DNA of 21,836 nt from Nemertoderma westbladi (Eukaryota; Xenacoelomorpha; Nemertodermatida; Nemertodermatidae): the NCBI GenBank assembly GCA_032718475.1, contig JAUCBJ010007141.1, positions 1 through 21,836 of the forward strand. Reading direction: 5' to 3'. Of the stretch, positions 1-9,720 are shown one piece after another (the first letter of the stretch is position 1; each line of letters starts with the position of its first letter). Both the position numbers and the translations under genes were made by a program. The notes beneath the pieces were generated by a model, which was given only the letters and a program-made list of their open reading frames with translations, did no database searches and was not told where the DNA came from.

Positions 1-409
1 TGCAGCATTGTGTATGAGTGAGTCTGTTAAAGAAGCAATTCCTAAAGAATGCGCCATATATGTGAATTATAATTAAGCCATATCGTTGTGAGTAGTTTAA
101 GTCATAACTCTGTTTATATAGATAAAGCGCCACGTCCTAAAGGAACTGTTAATATTCCCGAAGGTGAATAATATTGTCAGAGATTATATAATACTGTCAG
201 TCGAATAATACATTAGGCTTACATAGCAATAAAATTAAACCGTCGAACCCAATCTCCCGGGAATATCCAGCGGGTGAATGATCGCGCACAGATTGGTTTC
301 GACTAGTGTAGTGAATCAAATATTTGTCATAGGCTAAAAAGCGATTTAATATCTAGAAGACATCCTAATTTGGCGGGTTAAACTGCCAAAGGTCTGAAAG
401 CGCGAACAA
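1..409 (-). repeat. Left copy of a near-identical inverted repeat
   Basis: This stretch is the reverse complement of 19276-19684. Compared by eye, I count only about 7-8 mismatches and no net indel in 409 bases, so about 98% identity. Homology stops abruptly after GCGCGAACA near 409. The other end is cut by the window edge, so the true element is probably longer. Read on the partner's strand it contains a TATATAAAC box-like stretch and a short ORF tail ending in stop. It could be a dispersed repeat or part of an LTR; no target duplication is visible. Confidence 0.9.
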
Positions 410-720
410 AAACTATTCTGGAACATCAGTTTCTTTCACAATTGCTCTAAAAAACGACTTTAACATATTTCTTGTTGCTTTGGGCGAAACTGCACACTTA
501 AATTCGAATAAAAATAATGTGCTCAACTAATAGTTCGGAAATTGCTCGAATTGGTATTGGGTCATTACAAACTATCATTGAAAAAAAATGCTACTTTATA
601 GTTGTTGTATTGGGTGATTAAGGGCGTTTCCTGGACTAAAATATCAGGTTACAGTTTTATTTTTGAGAGTCTAATTAACAATTATTTGCGTCGATTTTCC
701 TGTTGAAAGGGATGAATTTT
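410..720. other. AT-rich intergenic stretch
   Basis: No coding exon, RNA gene or repeat was recognised here. It separates the inverted repeat from the poly-C minisatellite. Confidence 0.5.
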
Positions 721-724
721 GATT

Positions 725-1020
725 GCGTCGAAAGATCCCCCCCCCCCCCCCCCCCCTCCGCGTCGAAAGATCCCCCCCCCCCCCTCCGCGTCGAAAGATC
801 CCCCCCCCCCTCCGCGTCGAAAGATCCCCCCCCCTCCTCCGCGTCGAAAGATCCCCCCCCCCCTCCGCGTCGAAAGATCCCCCCCCCCTCCGCGTCGAAA
901 GATCCCCCCCCCCGCTCCGCGTCGAAAGATCCCCCCCCTCCGCGTCGAAAGATCCCCCCCCCCCTCCGCGTCGAAAGATCCCCCCCCCCCCCCCTCCGCG
1001 TCGAATGACCCCCCCCCCCT
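725..1020. repeat. Poly-C minisatellite, 11 units
   Basis: Eleven units each carry GCGTCGAAAGATC followed by 8-16 C and TCC; the last has GAATGACC instead of GAAAGATCC. Unit length varies from about 22 to 34 bases through the C-run. Proline/arginine-rich reading frames through the array are artefacts of the repeat and are not genes. The minus strand carries long G-runs at each unit, so G-quadruplex (and i-motif on the plus strand) formation is likely. C-run lengths in such arrays are often misassembled. Confidence 0.97.
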
Positions 1021-1160
1021 CTCCCTATCTGGAATGATCCGCAAAGCGAGACCTATGATAACCACTTTCTACTAAAAAATAAAAAATTACGTTCAAAAAA
1101 AGTAAAGTTTGTTATTTTATTGAATACATACCGTATGTTTAGTATGTAGGGCAAATAAAT

Positions 1161-1236
1161 CCTAGATGTAAACTTAAAACCTAGATATGAATTTAGATCC
1201 TAGACGCGAACATAGAACCTAGACGCGAACAGGGTG
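1161..1236. repeat. Four-unit tandem repeat, exact 19-base period
   Basis: CCTAGA begins at 1161, 1180, 1199 and 1218. Units follow CCTAGAYRYGAACWTAGAA loosely, and the last two are nearly identical (CCTAGACGCGAACA). Length has been kept although bases diverge. Confidence 0.85.
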
Positions 1237-1239
1237 GTT

Positions 1240-2084
1240 TGGTTACTATATATAGAAGTAGCTAATAACTATATACGTCATTGTTCATAAAATAGCACTT
1301 TTAGCTTTACGACACGTGATAATAGAACGAGTGCCAATTATGAACAATGGCGAATCTAATTTTATAGATTTGTGGGGAATTATAAGTTGTTATGCTCTTA
1401 AACTTTCTAGAACAACCTAATAATGACGCGGTGACATACTGGATATTGGGGGCCTACTGGAAATACATAGTAAAATGTATGGCGCAGGGACATACCGAGA
1501 AATAATGTCGCACTGCGATGTAAAGCTGCGAAAATATGTCGCCCTGGCGATTTGGTAAGTGCGAAATGGGAAATGAATTCCATACAAATAAATAAATATT
1601 AATATTTCCTTTTGACTTTAACTAGTCAAAATAAGTAGGGTAGGGGCACTTTCATTTCAATAGGCATTGAAAGTTTTGATATATTTACTTGTATTTTGAT
1701 AAGCTGTACCTGTTTTCTAGGTTTTTCAGCAGTTTACCCCTGGTGCCATGGTAACCAGTAATTTTCAAGGTAATCAAAATTTTGATTCCGTGTTCGAGCT
1801 ATTTCGAGCTAAGCTTATCGAGCTGTACATAATATTTAATGAGTTTTTCCCGGATATACCACGAATACCTCGGGCCTATTGGAGACCAACATTATGTTCA
1901 AGTTCTAATTAAGGAATTATATGGAACCGTTTAAATTTTAGCGCATATTTTAGAATTCAAGAAGGAAAATCAAGTTTTAAGCTAATTGCGATGGAAATAG
2001 CCAAAAATGCTTTGAAAACTTGCCGTGGTAACCATAAAACCCTTCAAATGACCATCGGATATCAAAAATTTTGTATAATATACG
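1240..2084. other. AT-rich intergenic stretch downstream of the CLAMP-like gene
   Basis: No convincing exon was seen. Two near-X-box palindromes occur: GGTGCCATGGTAACC around 1742-1756 and CTTGCCGTGGTAAC at 2019-2032. Each is one base off the RFX half-site pattern on one side, and their role is unknown. Confidence 0.5.
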
Positions 2085-2199
2085 GGTGGGGGGGGGGGGG
2101 GTTACTTCCTAGTTGGTATAATTAGTTGTAGTTTTAGATCTGTTTCCAACAAGCTAATAAAGATAAATATCACCCCCCCCCCCCCCCCCCCCCACCCCG
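2085..2199. repeat. Opposed poly-G and poly-C tracts
   Basis: A G-run broken once by T ends at 2101. About 70 bases later a C-run spans roughly 2172-2199 with one A interruption. Together they are complementary and could pair as a hairpin. The C-run begins within a few bases of the stop codon of the minus-strand gene ending at 2205, so it would be transcribed as a G-rich start of the 3' UTR. Confidence 0.9.
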
Positions 2200-2204
2200 C
2201 CACC

Positions 2205-3761
2205 TCAACCAACCTCGGCTTTCCATTGTCCTCGTAGTTGCGGTCTTGGTTGCGTGGCAACGAGACGATACAAATTCCAATGCTGAGTCAATGTAGTATC
2301 AATATATTCCTTGAACTGTATTTTCGAACTATTGTTAACGTCTAACTCCGACAAAGTCCCATCGCAATGGCGTATAAACTCCTCGCGAGAATCACCTGAA
2401 AGGAAAACAATCAATTTTAAGAGAATCGACAAATATTTCAGGGTAGTGGCGATATGCGGCGTAAGCGAGAGATGTTAGCGGGGTGGTTAGGATGCCGACA
2501 ACAAAACATCTGAGGCAACCCAAATGGGAGGGCGTCACACTTACTCACAAGGTTGAACCCCCTCTATGGAAACAAAGATCATATACTCCCGAAATTATAA
2601 ATGGCTCGGCGTGGGATCGAACTCGAGACCTTCTACCAGAAGGAGATTGAGTTACCACTCCACCAACACGCTAACGACACGCCAAAATAATTGACCTTTC
2701 CTAAATTGTTATATTTATAAGTAAATATAAGTTATATTAACCCATCCCATACTCACTATCAGTTTATTATTACAACTACAGATCATATCAGACGGAAAGG
2801 TGAACAACATTTACATAAAAATAAATAAGTAAGTACCTGTGTTTATGATCAGCCAGCACTGACGCAATAAAAATTAGCCCTCTCCATGGGAAATTCGACT
2901 CAAATTAACAGCTGACTACTTCCAAAAATAAAACTGCAGAATAACGTGCCACTGTAATCTGCTCCTATCCCTAAATTGATATTTTAACATTGAGGCGAGA
3001 TATTACTTCGCCGAGATAAGATTTGCGTCCAGTCACCCACGCCCCCTCCCCTCCATCTTGATGATTGAATCCCGCTAAAGCCAAATAATATTTAAACGTA
3101 AAGTAATAACATAACCAGATACGCACCTATCCATTGGGCGATATTGTTTACCACCGTATTGACTAACACAACGCCATCCTTCCATGGTACCCCCTTATCA
3201 CCGCAATGTTGCACAGCATCACAAACAAACTCTAGCAGAATAAGGGAGTCGAGGTCATCGGCCTCTGTTAGAATAATAGACGGCCCAGTCCCGGTAAAGG
3301 CTTTAATAATCAAACGTTTACGCTGTTCATCCTAATAAACACAACGTAGTCAGTAGGAATAGGCCAACATCGGTAATTTATTGGTTATCAAATGACCACA
3401 TTAATGGTTTACTGTTAAACAGATTACCGGGTTAATCGTAATAATAAATATCGATGTTGACCGAATCATAGAGGATGTCGCGAATGATACAACCGGCATT
3501 GTAGCTTGTGATATCGTAACCCTACAGTACTGTTGTTTTACGTTACCGGTATTATTGTAAACATTTATACTGACAACAACTGAAACTTGGAGCATAAATT
3601 TTGAGACAATTCACGGCCCGTTTGAGGTTAAACATAATTATTACTAAGTAACTTACATCTTTGGTGCTATAAAGTTCCTTTAGTTGGGCCTCCGACAGAT
3701 TAACTTTCCGACAATTTAGTTTATAACCAAATAACCGTTGTCGATTCCTTGTTGGCGACAT
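2205..3761 (-). CDS. CLAMP / flagellar C1a-32-like axonemal protein, three exons
   Basis: Model: exon 1 3761-3657, exon 2 3331-3127, exon 3 2395-2205, giving 166 aa. Donors are GAT|GTAAGT and ATAG|GTGCGT; acceptors are TTTATTAG|GAT and CCTTTCAG|GTG. Intron phases 0 and 1 join perfectly. The start is the ATG at 3761, because an RFX X-box lies directly upstream. Exon 2 carries DEQRKRLIIKAF and then a helix-rich stretch with GDKGVPWKDGV; exon 3 carries IQFKEYIDTTLTQHWNLYRL. As I recall the family, this order (hydrophobic helices, KG-PW, and near the end a 'T-hhh-H-hhLY' helix) matches the CLAMP family (C1a-32, CFAP119, human C8orf74), proteins of the motile-cilium central apparatus; that assignment is inference. 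The protein is shorter than C8orf74, so a further 3' exon (weak donor GAG|GTTGGT before the stop) is possible. A tRNA-like repeat sits in intron 2. Confidence 0.68.
2475..2677 (-). mobile_element. tRNA-derived SINE-like insertion in intron 2 of the CLAMP-like gene
   Basis: On the minus strand a Pol III A-box-like TGGTGGAGTGG is followed at tRNA spacing by a B-box-like GAGTTCGATCCC. The intervening CCTT-CTGGTAG-AAGG resembles an anticodon arm (GGT). The T-stem and acceptor pair poorly, so it is not a functional tRNA. The far end at 2475 carries an imperfect inverted copy (GTTAGCGGGGTGG against GTTAGCGTGTTGG), giving the ~200-base unit weak terminal inverted repeats. It differs from the SINE family at 9349, 10973 and 18752. 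Confidence 0.6.
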
Positions 3762-3788
3762 CTTAGATTTTATTAATACTGTAGTTGT

Positions 3789-3801
3789 GTTGCTAGGCAA
3801 C
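3789..3801 (-). promoter_or_regulatory. RFX X-box upstream of the CLAMP-like gene
   Basis: The minus strand reads GTTGCCTAGCAAC, two half-sites GTTGCC/(T)AGCAAC with a one-base spacer, a perfect fit to the RFX consensus GTNRCC-N(0-3)-RGYAAC. It ends 27 bases before the ATG at 3761. RFX factors are established master regulators of ciliary genes and bind close to the start, which fits the gene's inferred axonemal role. Confidence 0.75.
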
Positions 3802-4221
3802 GTCAGAATACATAGCGTGGGTTATTTGAATTAAAATTGAGTAAGTAGGAAGTGGAACAATTAAATAATGAGTGACGGTTAGTTTGTAGATGGGATTTAT
3901 ATAAAATAACATATCGAATGCGTTTACATGTAATTATTGATTAAATTTGTTTCATTTCCTTTCAGTGAGATGTAGCTTAGCCTATTTAATTGCGTACATT
4001 TTTTTAAATTTATTGTTTACCCAGCAAATAGGGTAAGCAATTCAATGTTTCCATGAATATTACGTGCAAAAAAAGCAAAATAATGGAATGTGGAAATATT
4101 TTTTGTGGAATAATATTCTAATGCATCTACATTTAAAAGTTATTTCAATTTTAGTGACTGTACGGCAAAAATCACCAAATATAACTCAATAATAACATCA
4201 TATATGTTATGTCTGTAGTAG
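3802..4221. other. Intergenic, AT-rich
   Basis: No exon or repeat was recognised. It lies between the minus-strand CLAMP-like gene and a weak plus-strand ORF, so it may hold a divergent promoter. Confidence 0.4.
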
Positions 4222-4326
4222 TTGAGCTGCAATATAAGTCTAGGCGGCAATGCGTCAACGTTCTGTAAAGCTTACAACGCAGTGAAAGTCCCGAAAAGTC
4301 GAGGCATCGTAACATGTTCGGGGTTG

Positions 4327-4515
4327 ATGGGACATATCGACAGGTTACTTGGAATTCGGCCGAATAAAAATAGGGACGATGATGAAATTTCGTTGAATCA
4401 ACAAAATTCTTATTCGAGACAACAGAACTGGAAGTTTACAAGAAAACTAACACGACATTTAGTAGTGCAAGTGCATATTCCATTACAAAATGAACTTAAA
4501 TCGAACAGACATTGA
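4327..4515 (+). CDS. Unrecognised small ORF, 62 aa from the first ATG
   Basis: The frame is open from 4222, but the first ATG is at 4327 and gives a 62-residue product starting MGHIDRLLGIRPNKNRDDDE. It is polar, with basic clusters and no membrane segment or domain I recognise. The open frame upstream of the ATG also has a coding-like composition, so this may instead be a terminal exon with an unseen upstream exon. No good splice donor follows before the stop. It could be chance in AT-rich DNA, although base composition locally rises in GC at 4230-4400. Confidence 0.3.
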   Translation: MGHIDRLLGIRPNKNRDDDEISLNQQNSYSRQQNWKFTRKLTRHLVVQVHIPLQNELKSNRH

Positions 4516-6089
4516 GACAAAGTATCAATAGCAGTAGCACATTAATCGCATGAGAGATAACATTACAATAATGAAAGCCATGGATGTTATTTATAAAGCA
4601 GAAGTTAACGGGATATAAAATCCATTATATTCCAATGTTAATAAAGGCCAGACAGAAACCATTGGACTGTTGTTACTATTACAAGGTTTCTGGCACTAAA
4701 AGTTCAAACACTCATCTCATCACTCAATATGTGTGAGTAAACGGTAAACCCAGTGTAATACTGTACCTACAACAGATCATCGGTACCGAATACTTTAAAT
4801 AATCACTCACACTACCAAAAGGTAACAGAACAACAACTGCATAAGGGTTGGGTGAAACCAAAGAGTTGGACGTACAGTAAGAAACCATAGGATACTAAAT
4901 GTAACCAAAGTGAACACGAAATGAGAACTAATAATTAATACACGACCAATATTCAACAAATAATATGTTTACGAAAATAAAATATATTGGTTATTGTATT
5001 AGAGGCATTTACATAAACCGCGGTCAAACAGACAGTTGGAACGATATTCAGACAGGGAATATTATTATCGGTAACTAAATATATATTTATTAAGATTAAT
5101 TCCGTACAGTTCTACTACAGTTACTGAATACGTTAAATCAATTGTTATAAATTATAGATCACCAGGAATACTGATTAATAATGAAGGTAGTACTAAAGTA
5201 AACAAATAATAGTAAAACAAAAACCCCAAAAATATATCCGCGGTCACTCCTTTAGAAACAGAGCGGCACAGAAACCACAAATATTAGATAAATTGAACGG
5301 GAATAGCTAATACCGACACAGTGTTATTAATGATTGCCCAGGTAGTCTAGTCACCCAGGCTATTTAGAGTCACCAAGTCTAACTGGCAGACCCACTAGAT
5401 GTATAAACTGCGAAATCTCGATAATTTCATTTATCATTCTTGTAGAAAAAAACGAGTTTATTTTAAGGAAAATAAATCGAATATCCAGAATTGTTCCATT
5501 TATAGTCTCCGATAATATCCGATTAATTTACCTGCCTGTCTGTCTGCCTGTCTGTCTGTCTCGGATTCCTTATGACATAGAAACTACATACGATACACAT
5601 ATAGAATATTTATGGTAATTGCATTGTAATTAGTTAATTACTTTCACTTTTAGTAAGGTGTTGTGCTGTCTATGTAAATAAATAATATTTAACTTTACCA
5701 TTGACCACCCAGCACCCTAACTACGTGCTGGAGTAGATAATCCTTACCTCCAACCCACGGAGGTATTGTAGCTTAAATTATAAGACTTCATAAATAAATA
5801 TATTTTAATACCGTCAATAATAAACTAAAATCCATTTAAATTCAATCCAAATTCCTAACCTTCAAGTTGAATATGAATAATATGGTGTAATAGGAATGAA
5901 TAACTGCACGTCTACAACGTTGTTATCAACCGTCAGCAATATGCATAAATTAATAAATATTAGCTTCATAGTTTTAAATGATTTGTTACAGAACTATAAA
6001 GTTTTCATAAAGAAAAAATAATTAACTTCTCTAGAACCCAATGAAGTGCGTTGCGATCGTATTAGTTGCCCCGAATCCGCGACGACCCC
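4516..6089. other. AT-rich intergenic region and PDIA3 3' flank
   Basis: No convincing exons. It contains a short CTGT/CCTG microsatellite at 5531-5562 and an imperfect hairpin near 4647-4693 (GCCAGACAGAAACC / GGTTTCTGGC). The part nearest 6089 should hold the 3' UTR of the minus-strand PDIA3 gene, but I could not place its poly(A) signal with confidence. Confidence 0.5.
5531..5562. repeat. CTGT microsatellite
   Basis: Repeating CTGT with two CCTG variants over about 32 bases. Confidence 0.9.
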
Positions 6090-7706
6090 CTAGAGTTCGT
6101 CCTTCCCGGTTACCTTAGTCGACGAACTCTTTATGAAACTAATAAAGTCGGACTCCTCGCGACCCCCCTTGTAGGACTGGGGGACCTTGGGACCCCCAGC
6201 GGAGGCGGCGGGCACCCAGTATATGGTCGGGAATCCCTTCACATCGAACTGCGGGGGCACGTCGTTAGCTGTCGCGTCCATCTTGGCGATGACGACGTTC
6301 TTCTGATCCTGGAGTTTCTCCCCGACTTTCTCGTAGATCGGGGCGAGGGACTTACAGTGGCCGCACCTAGAAGAATAAACGCAGGTAGCGGTGAAAATGG
6401 TCGCAAATATCTTCCTATGGATTTCCTAATTTAACAAAGATTAATAAAATAAATTTGAACAAGGAAATAAACTACTTTTTTAACCTGAATGACATGATTG
6501 TGCAAAGTACCGATAGTATCCGCTAATACGCACTAACCATGGAGCGTAGAACTCGATAAGGACATCGTCATCGGGGTTCATAACGATCTCCTGGAAGTTC
6601 TTGGCGACGACAACCTTAACGGGCCCATCGTTATCAGCCGGAACCGGTTCGCTCTTCAGATAGGCCTCGAGTTTACCAGCGAGGAAGTCCTTAACGAACG
6701 CGTCGAGGTTGTCCACGGAGAACTCCGCGGCCATCGGGAACTTACCGGAAGCGGCCCAGATCGCCGCCACGGGTTTTCCGTTGTCCGAGAGACGGAGTCC
6801 CAACTCGGATATCTCGTGGGCGAAGTCGTCCGCGTTGGCGACGGCCGCGGCGATCGGGGTCCGGGAGACGACCTTGAGGACACGGTTGCGCCAGTAGTTG
6901 GAGCCCTTGGCGTTCCGCGCGTAGTCGATCTTGTAGTAGACGACGAGGGTCGGTTGCGCGAAGCTGCCGGCGTTGTCCGCGGTTCGGACTCCCGCCAAAC
7001 CCAACGCGTTATCCTCAACAAATCGCGAGATCTCTGAGTGCTCCGACGCCCCGGAATAAACCACGACGCTCTCCTCGAACTTATTCGCCAACTTGTTCGG
7101 TCGGAACAGCACCACGGATCCAACGGAATTCCCCGCCAGCTGGGCGACCTCCTCGCTGTGGCTGTGCGCGTAGGAATGTTGTTTGGCGCGATCGGCCGCG
7201 GTTTGGAAGGCCTTGTGGAGCTCGGAATCTCTCTCGAACAACCCGAAGACGACGACGTTCTCGGAGCGACGGAGTTTCTCCCATCCGGTGGCGTCCCGCA
7301 CCTCCAACGAGGAGGGACCGGCGCTCTTCTTCATCTGCGAGACGATTCCGTCGGCGGTTCGCGGTCCGTCGTAGTCCGTCACCACCGAGCCGCCTGCTTT
7401 GAAGACCTTGAGGGTCGGGTAACCCGAGACGCCGTGTTTCCCGCAGGTTTCCTTCCCGGCCTCGGTGCAGTCGACCTTGGCGAGCGGCACCGGGGGGTCG
7501 TTGTTTCGCAGCGTCGTCGCCGCCTTCTCGTACTCCGGGGCTAGACGCTTACAGTGGCCGCACCACGGAGCGAAAAACTCGACGAGCACGAGGTCGTGCT
7601 TGGCGACCTGTCCAACGAAGTCACTGTCCGACAACTCTAGGACATCGCTGGCGATTGCACCGAGAGTAAATCCGAAAATAAATAACAATATATAATGACG
7701 TGCCAT
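6090..7706 (-). CDS. PDIA3: Protein disulfide isomerase A3 (ERp57)
   Basis: Exon 1 7706-6538 and exon 2 6366-6090 give 481 aa. The intron (6367-6537) has donor ATG|GTTAGT and acceptor TTCTTCTAG|GTG and splits the TGG codon of the second WCGHC. The product is a thiol oxidoreductase of the ER lumen that, with calnexin/calreticulin, forms disulfides in glycoproteins. Visible: signal peptide at about 1-20, a domain with APWCGHCKRLAPEYE (Cys49/Cys52), the YDGPRTADGIVS stretch, redox-inactive b and b' domains with KGSNYWRNR typical of PDIA3, an a' domain with the second CGHC (Cys391/Cys394), and C-terminal KDEL. Vertebrate PDIA3 ends QEDL after a lysine-rich tail; here that tail is missing. The coding exons are strikingly GC-rich against AT-rich flanks and nearly intron-free, unlike the many-exon vertebrate gene. 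Identity is certain; the ERp57 rather than PDIA1 assignment rests on these motifs. Confidence 0.97.
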
Positions 7707-7930
7707 ATTATATTAGTGATATTTCCGTTTCTCAGTGCGTCAAGCTCAGATCGTACTGTAGTAGACTTATTCCAGTATTCCTTCCTACTGCTGTACTGCT
7801 GTACTGCGGTCTGTCCTGCTACAAATCACATATGAAACAACAGAGCTGTATTTTGTTCGATTCTGCTATTGTCTGATTGTATGTGTTGGAAGCCGCTATT
7901 GTAAATTACATTGCCGCATTGGCAGATTGG
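7707..7930 (-). promoter_or_regulatory. PDIA3 5' UTR and candidate promoter
   Basis: On the minus strand two CCAAT boxes (ATTGG on the plus strand at 7918-7922 and 7926-7930) lie about 215 bases upstream of the ATG. A repeated TACTGCTG tract lies at about 7785-7812. I looked for an ER-stress element (CCAAT-N9-CCACG) and did not find a good one. The transcription start is not determined. Confidence 0.4.
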
Positions 7931-8487
7931 GCAGTTGGGCTGTTGGGTATTGATTTAATGATGTTCAAAGTAAAAAATAACATTAAAATGAACAATAAAA
8001 TAACACAAGCAAACACTAAAACATACATGAAATTACAGCATTAGATAGGCCTACAGCTTTTAACAATGATTTACAATATTAATTTGGCGCTATAAAATGG
8101 TATTGCTACTAAAGTTATTTATTCATATTACATTACGATACATTGCGCACCGGGGGCGGGGATGATAGCCCCTAAGCCTAAGGCGAACTTTGTTTCCGGG
8201 TAATATCACATTTCACATTCCTGAGATCCTGACATTGATTGAGGATCAGTGGGAAGTAATTTTTTGATCGATTCCCTATTGATCGATTCGTGGCGAAATA
8301 CTAATACTTTTTTCAAACTTTCGTGTTTCCGACGTGTTTCTTTCGTGTTAAATACCCGACGATAATCGATATAAGCCTACAGTTAAGCTAACAGACGACC
8401 ACAGATACCTCTAATCTGCTAGTACACAGACAAACACACGCTAGAGATTTGTATATAGTAAAGTAGGCCTACTAGAAGATAAAAAAA
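7931..8487. other. Intergenic, no gene seen
   Basis: AT-rich sequence without a recognisable exon. It leads into the nested repeat block. Confidence 0.5.
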
Positions 8488-8553
8488 AATACACCGGGCA
8501 GCCGGGACCCGGGAGTGAGAATAGACTAGGGAAATTTAACCGGGAATGGAGTT
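8488..8553. repeat. Flanking repeat module, partner at 11525-11586
   Basis: AAATACACC, then CCCGGGAGTGAGAATA, then TAGGGAAATTTAACCGGG occur here and again in the same order and orientation at 11525-11586. The two copies bracket the whole nested repeat block, as expected if a younger insertion split or duplicated an older repeat. Confidence 0.75.
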
Positions 8554-8620
8554 ACAGTTAAAATTGATAAATGGCGGGGTGAGTTTTCACTGGAAGGGTT
8601 AAAATACACTAGGGGAAATA
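8554..8620. other. Linker between repeat modules
   Basis: Short unique sequence between the CCCGGGAGTGAG module and the first copy of the 350-base module. Confidence 0.4.
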
Positions 8621-8969
8621 CACGAGGTAGAATAAAACGTCTGTCCTTATCTGATCTGATCTGACAGCATCTGATTCTATAACCAATCAGGAGAAAGAGA
8701 TATAATATTTACCTAACTGTCTGTTAGGTAAATAGCCAATAGCTGAATAGGGGATCACGTTTCAGGTTGCCTGTTACGTATTATCATCATATGAAGTACC
8801 AGAGCAGTACAGGCATACCGGTATGCATCTAATGCATAAAGGCATGTTATTGTATATTAAAAAAGCGATATAGGATGAAGGATGGCGGGTATGAAAGTTG
8901 TGTGATTGTCCCAGCAAGATGGATAGTTTCAGATGTAAACAACTTTCGTAGATTTAGTTGGTGTTGAAA
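8621..8969. repeat. 350-base module, copy 1
   Basis: It runs from CACGAGGTAGAATAAAACG to TTGGTGTTGAAA and recurs in direct orientation at 9718-10083 with few substitutions and short indels. It starts with a TCTGA-rich microsatellite, then a perfect 10-bp hairpin TTTACCTAAC/GTTAGGTAAA (8708-8732) and a 14-bp palindrome GCATACCGGTATGC (8813-8826). No ORF. Confidence 0.93.
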
Positions 8970-9250
8970 CAGTGTGTGCAAGCAGACAATAGGACAAGGA
9001 AATTGCCATAAAGGGTGAAGGAATATTGTAAGGGGCAGGTGATGTTTTTGATGGAAATAGACAACCTCTGATTAAAAGTAAATGACTGCAGTGTAGGTAG
9101 TGTACCAATATTCATTATTCAATATATTTTGAATCATAGCACTTAATAGTTAATATTATTCATTATTATTAAAACAGTATTACAGGAAATGTATAGTCTA
9201 AATTAAATAAAAATAATGTAAAATTAATTAAAAACTAAGATATTGCATAA
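8970..9250. other. AT-rich filler between repeats
   Basis: No gene. Mostly A/T-rich low-complexity sequence. Confidence 0.4.
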
Positions 9251-9332
9251 TTTCCTTATAGGGAAAGCTGTAATTTCCTTATAGGGAAACACAAATTTCC
9301 CTATAGGGAAATAAATAAGTTTCCCTATAGGG
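9251..9332. repeat. Four phased palindromes TTTCCYTATAGGGAAA
   Basis: Palindromes start at 9251, 9274, 9296 and 9320, a regular spacing of 22-24 bases or about two helical turns. The first two read TTTCCTTATAGGGAAA, the third is the perfect TTTCCCTATAGGGAAA, and the fourth is clipped to TTTCCCTATAGGG. It could be a phased protein-binding array or simply a short minisatellite. Confidence 0.9.
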
Positions 9333-9348
9333 CTAATTTCCCAGACTG

Positions 9349-9720
9349 CATGGACCGGCACCAAAAATTTGGCACCAGCCGCTAAAAACAAATTTAAAAT
9401 TTCTAGCTTATTTTATTTGAATTCCCTTTAGTTCGTTTCAGTTAGTCTTTTAGTTAGTATCGTTAGTTTCAAAGCGGGAGGTATTATATTGACCCCCCCC
9501 CCCCCCCCCCGGGTTTAAGGGGAATACCGGGGAAACTTCACATGCTGACATAGGCAGAAAGTCCAGTACTCATTTAGCTACCATTTAAGGATGCAAGGCA
9601 GAGATGCCTCGCTAAACCCTTCAAAACATTCGTGCCAAAACGAAAACTACCTTGGCCCCCATGCCGGGGTTGAACCCACATCCTCCGTGAGATGTGAATT
9701 CAATATAACCACTACACCAC
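9349..9720 (-). mobile_element. tRNA-headed SINE-like element, copy 1
   Basis: On the minus strand the tRNA-like head at 9720-9650 has an A-box-like TGGTGTAGTGG and a B-box GGGTTCAACCCC, followed by a core containing GCTAAATGAGTACTGG and a long tail with a poly-C tract (about 9491-9510). The entire 372 bases recur directly at 10973-11331; the ~158-base head and core also recur at 18752-18912. No protein is encoded; such elements depend on LINE machinery. Confidence 0.8.

Noticed and set aside
682-1075. Overlapping proline/arginine- or glycine-rich ORFs on both strands
   Set aside because: They are translations of the poly-C minisatellite in several frames; content follows the repeat and no start or splice context exists.
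2580-2677. A functional tRNA-Thr(GGT) gene on the minus strand
   Set aside because: A- and B-box and a plausible anticodon loop are present, but the T-stem and acceptor stem do not pair, so a tRNA-derived repeat is more likely.
6066-7695. Several 60-170 codon ORFs overlapping PDIA3 on both strands
   Set aside because: They are shadows caused by GC-rich coding sequence; the PDIA3 frame explains the region completely.
9650-9720. tRNA gene on the minus strand
   Set aside because: The same sequence with the same non-tRNA flank occurs three times in the window; it is a SINE head.
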